NCBI GenBank assembly: GCA_965226965.1
Contig: OZ245715.1
Location: forward strand, 2,418,001 to 2,482,000
DNA length: 64,000 nucleotides
Origin: Endoryza foliicola
Lineage (GTDB): Bacteria; Bacteroidota; Bacteroidia; Chitinophagales; Chitinophagaceae
Direction: 5' to 3'
In this document: positions 36,943 to 44,109 of the stretch, piece by piece
Layout: each line of letters opens with the position of its first letter
Position numbering within the stretch: the first letter of the stretch is position 1
The notes under the pieces: model-generated
What the model saw: only the letters and a program-made list of their open reading frames with translations
Told to the model about the DNA's origin: nothing
Databases searched by the model: none
Translations under genes and position numbers: made by a program

Positions 36943-37506
36943 ATGAAGACTTATATTTTTTCTTTAATCATTTTTTTACTTCTATTTAGTGACATTTGTT
37001 TTTCACAACAAAATGGCTATCTGAATGTCTCTCTAGAAAAAAATCAAAAGAGATATGAGTTAGAATCCGGGCAGTTAAAGTACAACGTGTATTCTGTTAA
37101 AAAAAAGAACGGTAAAAGAGACAAAAAAATCTATCAGGTAGTTGTGGATTTTTCCGAGTTTGGAAAAATTCAAGATATTAAAATTATTAGAAATGATACG
37201 ATAGAAACATTTCGTGTAATAGGAGATTCGATTGTGTCAAACTCGCGCTCAGATTTTTATCTAAACTACTTTGTTTATGATTATCAGTCTGTGTATAATA
37301 AGGGAATTCAACTTATAAAGCCAGATGAAATCAGATTTAGAAGGCATAATTGTTTAAGATTTGTTCAGTATTATTTTGTTGATTTGAAAGCTAAATGGAA
37401 TTCAGGTTCTGTTATCTACTATAAAAAGATTCCGGTCAGGATTTTAGGACCTGATTTTGAACATAATGGTGGTTTTATTTGGAAGTTACTAGAGTTTCCT
37501 AAATAA
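36943..37506 (+). CDS. Secreted candidate immunity protein of cassette B
   Basis: This is a 187-residue protein with a signal peptide (MKTYIFSLIIFLLLFSDICFSQ) and a beta-rich, lysine-rich mature part with no recognised domain. It starts 1 bp after the stop of the cysteine-peptidase gene, so the two are translationally coupled. If it is the immunity protein, its export suggests that the peptidase acts in the periplasm. That would contrast with the cytoplasmic immunity proteins of the other two cassettes. Confidence 0.55.
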   Translation: MKTYIFSLIIFLLLFSDICFSQQNGYLNVSLEKNQKRYELESGQLKYNVYSVKKKNGKRDKKIYQVVVDFSEFGKIQDIKIIRNDTIETFRVIGDSIVSNSRSDFYLNYFVYDYQSVYNKGIQLIKPDEIRFRRHNCLRFVQYYFVDLKAKWNSGSVIYYKKIPVRILGPDFEHNGGFIWKLLEFPK

Positions 37507-37660
37507 TCATTTAAAATTGGATTGAATGGTTGCCAAGGAGATGAAGTTGTTTAATTGTAAAAGAGGTATTGTTGCCATGCTCTATTGAAAAGACTTCAAA
37601 ACAAATTTTAAGATTTAATGCAAGGAAATCTCAATATAGCACTTGAAACAGAACATTGAT

Positions 37661-38101
37661 ATGGATAGACTTATTGCTTTGCTGCATATTTATGTGAGCT
37701 ATATAAAAACATTTGAGGCAAGCTTGGTTGAAAAGTACAAATTAGATGATATTCCTTATAACTTGGCCGGCAAAAAATTTCCCAAAAGTGGATCTCTCAA
37801 AATAGGCAATGAATTTATTGAATATCGTTATCATGGAAGAGGTTGTACCTTATTGTGGAACAAAGTTAAAATAATATTCAAAGTCGATGCGGCCTCTGAA
37901 AACAAAATAATAATTACGCCACTTAGTTGGGATGTTTTTTTAGAGACATATATGGTCCAATTTCCTGAAAAAAAATACTCCAATATGAATGACTGTATAT
38001 TAGAACATTTTGAATCGATTGGGATTTTTACAAAAAGGCAAACCAAAAATAGCTCAGATTTTAACGTAAATGAGGTATGGATAAGCTCCTTCAATAAATA
38101 G
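37661..38101 (+). CDS. Orphan immunity-like protein
   Basis: This is a 146-residue soluble protein (start ATG 37661; a TTG six codons upstream is possible). It has no signal peptide or recognised domain. A central YRYHGRGCTLLWNKVKI motif with a Gly-Cys pair resembles small proteins found as orphan immunity genes in toxin islands. It lies 154 bp after the secreted candidate immunity gene and converges on the right copy of cassette A. Its last 12 codons also lie beside the left copy of cassette A, where the rest was removed by the IS3 element, so this gene and cassette A were duplicated together. Confidence 0.5.
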   Translation: MDRLIALLHIYVSYIKTFEASLVEKYKLDDIPYNLAGKKFPKSGSLKIGNEFIEYRYHGRGCTLLWNKVKIIFKVDAASENKIIITPLSWDVFLETYMVQFPEKKYSNMNDCILEHFESIGIFTKRQTKNSSDFNVNEVWISSFNK

Positions 38102-38295
38102 ATGTATAATTGAAGGGCTGAAAGTATCTACTTTAGCTTTTTAATTCATACGGTTTTAGTGCATTGGATGTATAAATTAAACTGAGTCAATTTTGATTGA
38201 TATCTACTAGCCTCCTAATAATTCTAGCAAACCAAATTGATTCAATTAGTTTAAAGACTAATTACGAAGCTTAAAAATCTATTGTTATTCTAATT

Positions 38296-38841
38296 CTAGT
38301 CAAGTTTTTTAATTGATGTTGGCCAATATTTGTTTGGAATCAACTTACAAAACTGCCGGTAAACTTCTTGTACATCTGTATAAGGAACATCAAAACATTG
38401 TATATTATTAAGAATTTCATTGTCTATCTTCGGGTTTTTCAGCCAGAGAAATTTGCAAGCTTTGCCACTAAAAACGGATGTTATTGCCCAACTGTCAAAA
38501 TTCTCTCCAAAGTTAAAAATAAATGTATCATACTTGCAATACATATCTTGCTCCTCATCACTAAGCTCATAAAATAGATGTGGCTCATGGAAGAAAGGGA
38601 ATACTTTATTGAACATCTCTTTACATCCTAGTCCATCTAATTCTTCAAACCACAATTCATGTGGCTCAACCGCAATTCGCTGCATTGATCGAATAAATGG
38701 ACTGAATACATTTTCATCATTAAAATTACCGATTTGCTGATTGTTTATCCATAGACAATTCTTTCCCCATGGAGTAGGTTTAAATTTAATAATTTCAATT
38801 TCCAGAGCGAACACTCGTTTGTCTCCTATTAATTTTTTCAT
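38296..38841 (-). CDS. Candidate immunity protein of cassette A (right copy)
   Basis: Its 181-residue product is identical to that of 32858-33403 and it again starts 1 bp after the orphan Rhs tail. See that entry for the motif and family guess. Two identical copies in one island mean that loss or inversion of one cassette leaves protection in place. Confidence 0.6.
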   Translation of the reverse strand: MKKLIGDKRVFALEIEIIKFKPTPWGKNCLWINNQQIGNFNDENVFSPFIRSMQRIAVEPHELWFEELDGLGCKEMFNKVFPFFHEPHLFYELSDEEQDMYCKYDTFIFNFGENFDSWAITSVFSGKACKFLWLKNPKIDNEILNNIQCFDVPYTDVQEVYRQFCKLIPNKYWPTSIKKLD

Positions 38842-38842
38842 A

Positions 38843-39919
38843 TTACTTTTGTCGTTTCAATTTAATTGGAACATTATTTTCTCGAATCGGAACCACTTCT
38901 TCTCCTTTTCTATTGACATTTTTTCCAGTAGAGCCGCTCCAGTGATATGTCCCATCTCTACCAGGACTAAATCTATGATAAACTCTCTTTTTTCCGACTC
39001 CTTCAATTGACCACCATGTACCGTTGCTTTCATCATAATATGAACGATTCTCCCAGAGCTGAAGATGATTTTCTGGCAATAACGAAGCGTTAGCATCGCC
39101 TTTAGGTTTTAAGGGGTTATGTTTGTCATTTATTTCATAAAGAATATTTCGCTTTCTTAGTTCATTCCTATAAATTAAATCCTGAGCAGTAGCTTTCCCT
39201 TCAATTAGTCTTTTCTGAACTTCTGATAAATATTCGCTTGACAAAGATGAAGGGTCATTTGTAATAATTTCAAACGCCTGAACCCTACTATTCCATTTAG
39301 TAAAAGTACTAAAGAGTTTAAATCGCTCCTCTTGCAATCGTACTATCGCTCTTTCAATCCAGTTTATTTGGTCTGCCGATTTTGATTTATGTACCGCTTT
39401 CAATAGTGATACTTTCCAACAACCATTACTATTATATACGGTCATACTTACACCATCACTGTTTAAATAGGCTCCGGCATTTGGCGGAATCAATGCAGTT
39501 AATTCTTCTTGTGTAACAAATCTACTTTGTGGGGCATAAATGCCAGAGTTAATTCCTCCAAGTCTAAATAGCTGTGTAGTATTTTGAAGGTTACCGTCAC
39601 TTCCGACCCTTAATAAGTTTCCTAACTGAGGTATTGTTGTAGTTCTTACTGTTGACTGTGCTGCATTTGGTTGTTGTTCAGCCCCATCTAGATCTTTGAA
39701 GTTTACTGGATCGCCCTCGGCATATGAATATGGACTGTTCCATGGATAAGTATCAGCTAACGGATCCACACTCAAAAACTTCCCAATTCTCGGATCATAA
39801 ATCCGCATACCGTAGTCTTGCTGATTTCCGGTTCCCTTAACATCATTATCATTTTCTTTCCCATTAAACCCATACCTAAACTGGCTTCCGGCGGTATAAG
39901 AGCGGTTGGGCATCAACAT
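38843..39919 (-). CDS. Orphan Rhs core plus C-terminal toxin, cassette A (right copy)
   Basis: This 358-residue product differs from the left copy at a single residue (Ala instead of Val at position 10, MLMPNRSYTAGS). In the first ~90 bp its DNA is closer to the full-length Rhs gene than to its own twin: for example both have GTTAAGGGAACC where the left copy has GTAAAAGGAACC. This suggests gene conversion or crossing over with the scaffold in the core. As in the left copy, the upstream frame is closed by TGA in the conserved arm, so the cassette is silent in this orientation. Confidence 0.75.
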   Translation of the reverse strand: MLMPNRSYTAGSQFRYGFNGKENDNDVKGTGNQQDYGMRIYDPRIGKFLSVDPLADTYPWNSPYSYAEGDPVNFKDLDGAEQQPNAAQSTVRTTTIPQLGNLLRVGSDGNLQNTTQLFRLGGINSGIYAPQSRFVTQEELTALIPPNAGAYLNSDGVSMTVYNSNGCWKVSLLKAVHKSKSADQINWIERAIVRLQEERFKLFSTFTKWNSRVQAFEIITNDPSSLSSEYLSEVQKRLIEGKATAQDLIYRNELRKRNILYEINDKHNPLKPKGDANASLLPENHLQLWENRSYYDESNGTWWSIEGVGKKRVYHRFSPGRDGTYHWSGSTGKNVNRKGEEVVPIRENNVPIKLKRQK

Positions 39920-39955
39920 CCCGAACGGAGGTTGTTGGCTAACTCAAAGAACTAC
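39909..39955 (-). other. Candidate recombination site of the right cassette A
   Basis: On the minus strand: arm GTAGTTCTTTGAGTTAG (39939-39955), spacer CCAACAA (39932-39938), CCT (39929-39931), 20-mer (39909-39928). Arm and 20-mer are identical to those in the 76-bp repeats, whereas the spacer differs at all seven positions. No recombinase gene adjoins this copy. Confidence 0.65.
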
Positions 39956-40321
39956 ACTAAATGTAAGAATTATTTATTGAAATTCTGGAAAAGTTGATTG
40001 TAGAGGTATCGGAAATTCTGTCATGTGTTCTGGTACAGTGTTTACACACTATTGAATAATGTGACTTGTTAATACTCTAATTATTCAAGTATTAACACAT
40101 GCCCCGTATAAATACCTACAATTTCAGTGAGAATATTCTATAACTTAACAAACTGTAGACTAGAGGTATATTCTTTGAATTATTTGTATAAGCTAATAAA
40201 GATGAGCTGGTTCAGATTCACTGTATAAACGGCTTATTTATACCTGTTAGTGGTATATGTGCGATTAACTAAATGAGTTAATTTCAATTATGAAAAGTTG
40301 TTATTAAAGCTTGCTGATATA

Positions 40322-40347
40322 AAAAGTAGCCCCACCGAGGCGGGGCT
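40322..40347 (-). terminator. GC-rich intrinsic terminator
   Basis: On the minus strand AGCCCC and GGGGCT pair around a short loop, followed by TACTTTTT. It lies about 80 bp beyond a second hairpin and probably backs it up, shielding the Rhs island from exbBD transcription. Confidence 0.7.
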
Positions 40348-40426
40348 GAGATTTTCACAAGTCGGTTGTAAGTATTGGATTTTTAAATTTTGAATAAACT
40401 TTTCATTAACTATTTTTAATGCAAAC

Positions 40427-40452
40427 AAAAAAAGTGGCCTCTCAGCCACTTT
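40427..40452 (-). terminator. Intrinsic terminator of the exbBD operon
   Basis: On the minus strand AAAGTGGC and GCCACTTT form a perfect 8-bp stem with a 6-nt loop, running into a seven-T tract. It lies about 30 bp after the exbD stop codon. Confidence 0.85.
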
Positions 40453-40481
40453 CCATTTTTATATATTCTCTTTTTAATTCT

Positions 40482-40883
40482 TTATTGCACCTTATTGTCC
40501 ACTAACAACGTTGTTCGGGCGCCCATTTCGCGGGCGATGCGCATTACGGCTACTACATCGTCGAGGGGAACAGTTTTGTCGGCGTTGATGGCAATGGTGG
40601 CTTGGAGACTGTCTTTGGCGATATAGGGCTGAATGAAGGCTTTCATTTCAGCAAGGGTGATCTGCTTTCCATTGATGATATAGGCACCGCCGGGTTTGAT
40701 GTTTACAATCACCGATTGCTTGGCCTTGGTATCACTCTTTGCCTTGGGAACCGATAGCTTGATGACGTTCGGATTCGCGAGGGTGGATACGATCAAAAAG
40801 AAGAACAACAAGATGAACAGGATATCATTCAATGCACCTGCGTGCATCTCCTGTCCGCCTTTGAGCTTTTTTTTCAGGTTCAT
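40482..40883 (-). CDS. exbD: ExbD/TolR-family biopolymer transport protein
   Basis: This is a 133-residue inner-membrane protein with a short cytoplasmic start (MNLKKKLKGGQEMHA). One transmembrane helix includes the conserved proton-pathway Asp (LNDILFILLFFFLIVSTL), and a periplasmic domain ends in a typical VMRIAREMGARTTLLVD. With the ExbB-like protein encoded 17 bp upstream it forms the stator that harnesses the proton gradient. The partner (TonB or TolA) is not in the window; TonB is likely given the SusC transporter further along. A strong terminator follows. Confidence 0.88.
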   Translation of the reverse strand: MNLKKKLKGGQEMHAGALNDILFILLFFFLIVSTLANPNVIKLSVPKAKSDTKAKQSVIVNIKPGGAYIINGKQITLAEMKAFIQPYIAKDSLQATIAINADKTVPLDDVVAVMRIAREMGARTTLLVDNKVQ

Positions 40884-40900
40884 GCTTTTTGTTTTTCGTA

Positions 40901-41614
40901 TTAACGAGTGGGTTCTTGTAAAATATCGAGGAATTCCGCACTAGAGGCTTCCATCTTGTTCACCGTCTTGTCTATCTGCGCTGTTAGGAAATTATGTCCT
41001 ACATAAGCCAACAAACCAATGATCAAACCACTGGCCGATGTGATCATCTTGGTGTAGATACCACCCGCAATTTGTGCCGGTGTAAACTCACCCGATGAGT
41101 TGATATTGTAGAACAATTGCAACATACCAATGATGGTTCCTAAGAATCCAAACATGGGAGCAATACCGTAGATCAAAGAAAGTATCGACAGGTTGCGTTC
41201 CATTTTATACACTTCCAGCTTGCCCACATTTTCCATGCTTTTCTCAATGCTTTCAATAGGCTTCCCAATGCGCTGCAAACCTTTGTCGATCATTTTTGCA
41301 ACCGGATTGGGCGTGTTCTTTGCCAGCGAACGTGCAGCAGAGATATTACCGGTGAAGATATTGTCGCGAATAATATTCATGAAATTCGGATCAATATTGC
41401 TGGCTTTTCTGATGGCGATCAAACGCTCAAAAAAGAAGAACACAGATACTACGAATAAGAGTCCGAGAGGAATCATGATCGGTCCACCATTCACCAACAT
41501 GTCCATTAAGTTCATGGTGGGGGCTTGGGCAGGAGCGGCATTCATCGTTTGTCTTAGAGAGTCGGCTAAAGAGCTTCCTTGGCTCGTAGGGATTTGAAGA
41601 AAAAACCAATTCAT
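40901..41614 (-). CDS. exbB: MotA/TolQ/ExbB proton-channel family protein
   Basis: This 237-residue inner-membrane protein has three transmembrane segments: PIMIPLGLLFVVSVFFFFERL at ~45-65, FGFLGTIIGMLQLFYNI at ~155-175, and ASGLIIGLLAYVGHNFL at ~195-215. The middle one carries the conserved APMFGFLGTIIGM channel motif. It forms the ion channel with the ExbD-like protein encoded directly downstream. The N-terminus, with NAAPAQAPTMN, is a short periplasmic tail typical of Bacteroidota ExbB. The start ATG is at 41614. Confidence 0.88.
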   Translation of the reverse strand: MNWFFLQIPTSQGSSLADSLRQTMNAAPAQAPTMNLMDMLVNGGPIMIPLGLLFVVSVFFFFERLIAIRKASNIDPNFMNIIRDNIFTGNISAARSLAKNTPNPVAKMIDKGLQRIGKPIESIEKSMENVGKLEVYKMERNLSILSLIYGIAPMFGFLGTIIGMLQLFYNINSSGEFTPAQIAGGIYTKMITSASGLIIGLLAYVGHNFLTAQIDKTVNKMEASSAEFLDILQEPTR

Positions 41615-41869
41615 CCGGTATAGTATTTAGTACTGTAAAAGTACTCAAATGTGTGCCTAATTCGATTTTAGGTCGTTTTTTTTTCCTAAAACTTTGTTAC
41701 AAATGAATTCGTGAATTTCACCGCAACGTGCGCAAAGGGCGCAGAGGTGTCGCAAAGGCTTTGCCAGACTGCGTTCTGTTGGATCGGCGATTTTGGAGAA
41801 GTCAACTGAAAATAAAAAAGCGACGAATGCTATTCATCGCTTTTTAGGAATATCAAGAGATAGAACTGA
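41615..41869. other. Intergenic with a cgcaaag-type dispersed repeat
   Basis: The stretch 41718-41760 (TTCACCGCAACGTGCGCAAA, then GGGCGCAGAGGTGTCGCAAAGG) belongs to the same family as sequences near 44000-44042 and 48078-48165. It lies between exbB and a terminator. Confidence 0.5.
41815..41845 (-). terminator. Intrinsic terminator of the lipoprotein gene
   Basis: AAAAAGCGACGAAT and ATTCATCGCTTTTT pair with one mismatch around a 3-nt loop and give a T5 tract in either direction. It lies 25 bp after the stop of the minus-strand lipoprotein gene. Confidence 0.8.
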
Positions 41870-42361
41870 CTATTGAACAGAGAAGGCATGTACGAGCTCG
41901 TCTTTCGAGCGGCCTCGGTTGGCTACTACTTCAGTGCTTAAGGCAACAGTACGACCTGCATACGGATTATCGAGCGTTACCGATACAAAGAAGAACTGTG
42001 TTCCTTGAATTTCTTCCGGAACGGTTACGTTGAGGATCGATAAATCGTTGTATAAGGTCATCGGTGCCTCTTGCAGTACTTCACCGGTAAGATTGTTCTT
42101 AAGCGTTAAGGTAGCAGTTTGCACATCATCGCCCACTACTTTGTAAGGAACAAAGAAGGTAACGGTTTCACCTAAATTAACAACGGTGTTTTCTGCGCCA
42201 ATGGAAACTTTTGATGGAGTAGTTACTACCGGATAGATGCTGGCATCAAGACTGGGTTCAACTTCATCGGGTGCCAAGTAGTAATGTGCACTGTTTTTTG
42301 TACATGATAGCACTAGGGTGGTACAGCACAAAAGTGCGTAGATCGCAAATGAGTTTTTCAT
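41870..42361 (-). CDS. Small lipoprotein of unknown function
   Basis: This 163-residue protein has a lipoprotein signal peptide ending LVLSC (Cys at about residue 20). The mature part is beta-rich with an Ig-like feel (VNLGETVTFFVPYKVVGDD, then TATLTLKNNLTGEVLQ). No family is recognised. It is probably outer-membrane anchored and facing the periplasm or surface. It is transcribed alone: a terminator follows, and a repeat-rich gap of ~370 bp precedes it. Confidence 0.65.
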   Translation of the reverse strand: MKNSFAIYALLCCTTLVLSCTKNSAHYYLAPDEVEPSLDASIYPVVTTPSKVSIGAENTVVNLGETVTFFVPYKVVGDDVQTATLTLKNNLTGEVLQEAPMTLYNDLSILNVTVPEEIQGTQFFFVSVTLDNPYAGRTVALSTEVVANRGRSKDELVHAFSVQ

Positions 42362-42498
42362 AAAGGGTACTGTTAATTAAGTTCTCGGTTCCGACTAAAG
42401 ATCCGTTGAACAGCAACAAAATACAAAGCGATGTTAAAATATGCAAGTGGGTGGGGATAAGTTTATCTGAAGTGGTTGGTTATCAGTGTGATATATCT

Positions 42499-42614
42499 TT
42501 TTTGACCACAGATTCAGAAGATTTTAAATACAAGATAGCACAGATTAGTGGCCGCATTTCGATCAAACTTTAACTTGTGCCAATCTGTTTTAATCCGGTA
42601 GTCTGTGGTTAAAA
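42499..42614. repeat. Fold-back dispersed repeat (tctgtggtca family), full copy
   Basis: The ends are inverted (TTTTGACCACAGA on the left, TCTGTGGTTAAAA on the right). A second inverted pair lies inside (GCACAGATTAG near the left, TGTGCCAATCTGTTTTAATC near the right). The element would fold into one long hairpin. It shares ends with 43856-43996 and with half copies at 47971-48026 and 59250-59306. Confidence 0.65.
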
Positions 42615-42728
42615 CGAACAGGTAGTTTGAAACACCCGCTCTTTGTGTAACTTCTTTCTCTTTTGTAAACTTTGCGAACCCCAAGCAGCGAAGCTGCGCA
42701 AAACTCAAAAACTTAAAAACTCAAAAAC

Positions 42729-43418
42729 TCACAACTCTTTTGGCTTCTCACTTACCCAACTCAACGCCAATGCCAACTGCTCTTTCGGCGTGAGGGTGGT
42801 ATTATCGAGCACAATGGCGTCTTCTGCTTTGCGAAGTGGACTTACTTCACGGTGAGAATCGATATAATCGCGGTGCTCCAAATTTTGACGCACTTCATCC
42901 ATGGTTACGTTTGGGTTCTTTTCGTAGAGTTCGTGGTAGCGGCGTTTTACGCGCACTTCATTATCGGCTGTCATGAACAGTTTTAATTCGGCGTTAGGGA
43001 ACACTACGGTGCCAATATCTCTTCCATCCATTACAATGCCTTTGCCGGCACCCATCGCTTGTTGTTGTTTTACGGCGAATTCACGCACTTCTTTGATGGC
43101 AGCAATTTCAGATACTTTTTCAGCTACTACTAAATCGCGGATAACGTATTCCACGTTCTCGCCATTCAAATACATTTCACTGGAACCGTTTTTATGGTTG
43201 GCCTGGAACTCTAATTTGATGTGCTGTAGGGCTTCAATTACATCATCGTGATTGTTCCAATTGGTATGGTTGCGTAAGAAATAGAGGGTGATGGCTCGGT
43301 ACATTGCGCCTGAATCGATGTATACATAGCCTAATTCTCTCGCCAATTGCTTGGCCAAAGTGCTTTTCCCACAACTGCTCCATCCGTCGATGGTGATGAT
43401 GATTTTCTTGTTCGCCAT
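42729..43418 (-). CDS. cmk: Cytidylate kinase
   Basis: This 229-residue cytoplasmic enzyme phosphorylates CMP/dCMP to the diphosphates with ATP. Visible: the Walker A loop DGWSSCGKSTLAK at the N-terminus, the CMP-binding YIDSGAMYRAIT segment, GIVMDGRDIGTVVFPNAELKLFMTA, and the lid RVKRRYHE. The length and order fit family standards. The frame runs 18 codons further upstream, but the ATG at 43418 (MANKKIIITIDG) places the P-loop at the usual distance. The gene lies between two repeat-rich gaps. Confidence 0.94.
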   Translation of the reverse strand: MANKKIIITIDGWSSCGKSTLAKQLARELGYVYIDSGAMYRAITLYFLRNHTNWNNHDDVIEALQHIKLEFQANHKNGSSEMYLNGENVEYVIRDLVVAEKVSEIAAIKEVREFAVKQQQAMGAGKGIVMDGRDIGTVVFPNAELKLFMTADNEVRVKRRYHELYEKNPNVTMDEVRQNLEHRDYIDSHREVSPLRKAEDAIVLDNTTLTPKEQLALALSWVSEKPKEL

Positions 43419-43472
43419 AGAGAACACAAAAATGCCGCAATCCATTTTAGTTTCAAAATGAAATTGCGGCAA

Positions 43473-44058
43473 AAATAATGTAGTGGTAGACGGTAACGTG
43501 ACGCACTACGGTCAGTCACCTGGTTTTCATATCTATTGGATTTTATTCCAGAATTCGGTGGGGATCATCCTCGCGAAGAGAAAACGGCCACGAAATTCCA
43601 TGCTAACGCAGGGACTGGGTTTATAACGAAGAAGGGGTGGGGGATAGTATGAGTTAGGCATTAAAAATTAAGAGAGGGGGATTTGAGAAAGAACAGGGGG
43701 AAGAACAGGGGGAATACAGGAACGAGGATAAGAGGAGGCGAGGAGAGAGGAAGTAACAATTGGATAATTTGAGGGTTTGAGAATGTGATAATGGAGTACA
43801 GCGGTTGAGTCAACGCTGCGCTGTCGCTGCGGCCGCCGCGCCGCTGCGGTGAATATTTTTTGACCACGGATTCACACAAATTATGACAGATTTACACAGA
43901 TTAGGGACTGAGTATTCTGTTATACTCTACGAATAATGGACTCTAATCTGTGGTATCCGTATTTAAAATCTGAGTTATCTGTGGTTTCAAAAAAACCTTC
44001 GCGACATCTCCGCGCTCTTTACGCTCTTAGCGGTGAACCCTCCATCAGTCTCACCCAC
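43473..44058. other. Repeat-rich intergenic region between cmk and clpC
   Basis: About 590 bp with no gene. It holds a purine-rich part (43670-43760; ACGAGGATAAGAGGAG recurs near 59105), a GC-rich part (43805-43850), a full fold-back copy of the tctgtggtca family (43856-43996) and a cgcaaag-family piece in reverse (43999-44042). Confidence 0.6.
43856..43996. repeat. Fold-back dispersed repeat (tctgtggtca family), full copy
   Basis: It begins TTTTTGACCACGGATTCACA and ends CTGTGGTTTCAAAAA. The inner inverted pair is ACACAGATTAGGGACT versus GGACTCTAATCTGTGGT. Same architecture as the copy at 42499-42614. Confidence 0.65.
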
Positions 44059-44093
44059 AAAAAAAGCCGCCTCTTACGAAGCAGCTTTTATTT
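44059..44093 (-). terminator. Putative terminator of clpC
   Basis: On the minus strand AAAGCTGC and GGCGGCTTT form an imperfect stem followed by a seven-T tract. It is placed 17 bp after the clpC stop. Confidence 0.6.
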
Positions 44094-44109
44094 TTGGGGG
44101 CTGACCTAT

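Larger units (their letters stand above)
38063..39961 (-). repeat. Duplicated Rhs toxin/immunity cassette, right copy
   Basis: Matches 32625-34523 (offset 5438, no indels). It includes the last codons of the 37661-38101 gene, the intergenic stretch, the immunity gene, the orphan Rhs tail, the 20-mer site and the conserved arm to 39955, plus CTAAA. Homology ends there; the outside sequence continues ATGTAAGAATT. Confidence 0.9.
39962..40481. other. Intergenic region between the Rhs island and exbD
   Basis: About 500 bp, AT-rich, without genes. It holds a 10-bp inverted repeat TGTTAATACT...AGTATTAACA (40067-40097, 11-nt loop). A stretch TATTCTTTGAATTA at 40170 weakly resembles the conserved arm of the cassette sites. 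Two terminator hairpins, listed separately, end the region on the exbD side. Confidence 0.5.

Noticed and set aside
32858..39919. The two cassette A copies as an assembly artefact
   Set aside because: They differ at both edges, in the 7-bp spacer and in flanking DNA (IS3 versus an intact gene), which a collapsed or repeated contig would not produce; read data would still be welcome.
40067..40097. 10-bp inverted repeat TGTTAATACT...AGTATTAACA downstream of the right cassette
   Set aside because: It may be an operator or a hairpin, but there is no T tract, no nearby gene start and no second copy, so it is left as a note only.
40169..40184. TATTCTTTGAATTA resembling the conserved arm of the cassette sites
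   Set aside because: It lacks the spacer and 20-mer beside it and is short and AT-rich; chance similarity is likely in this region.
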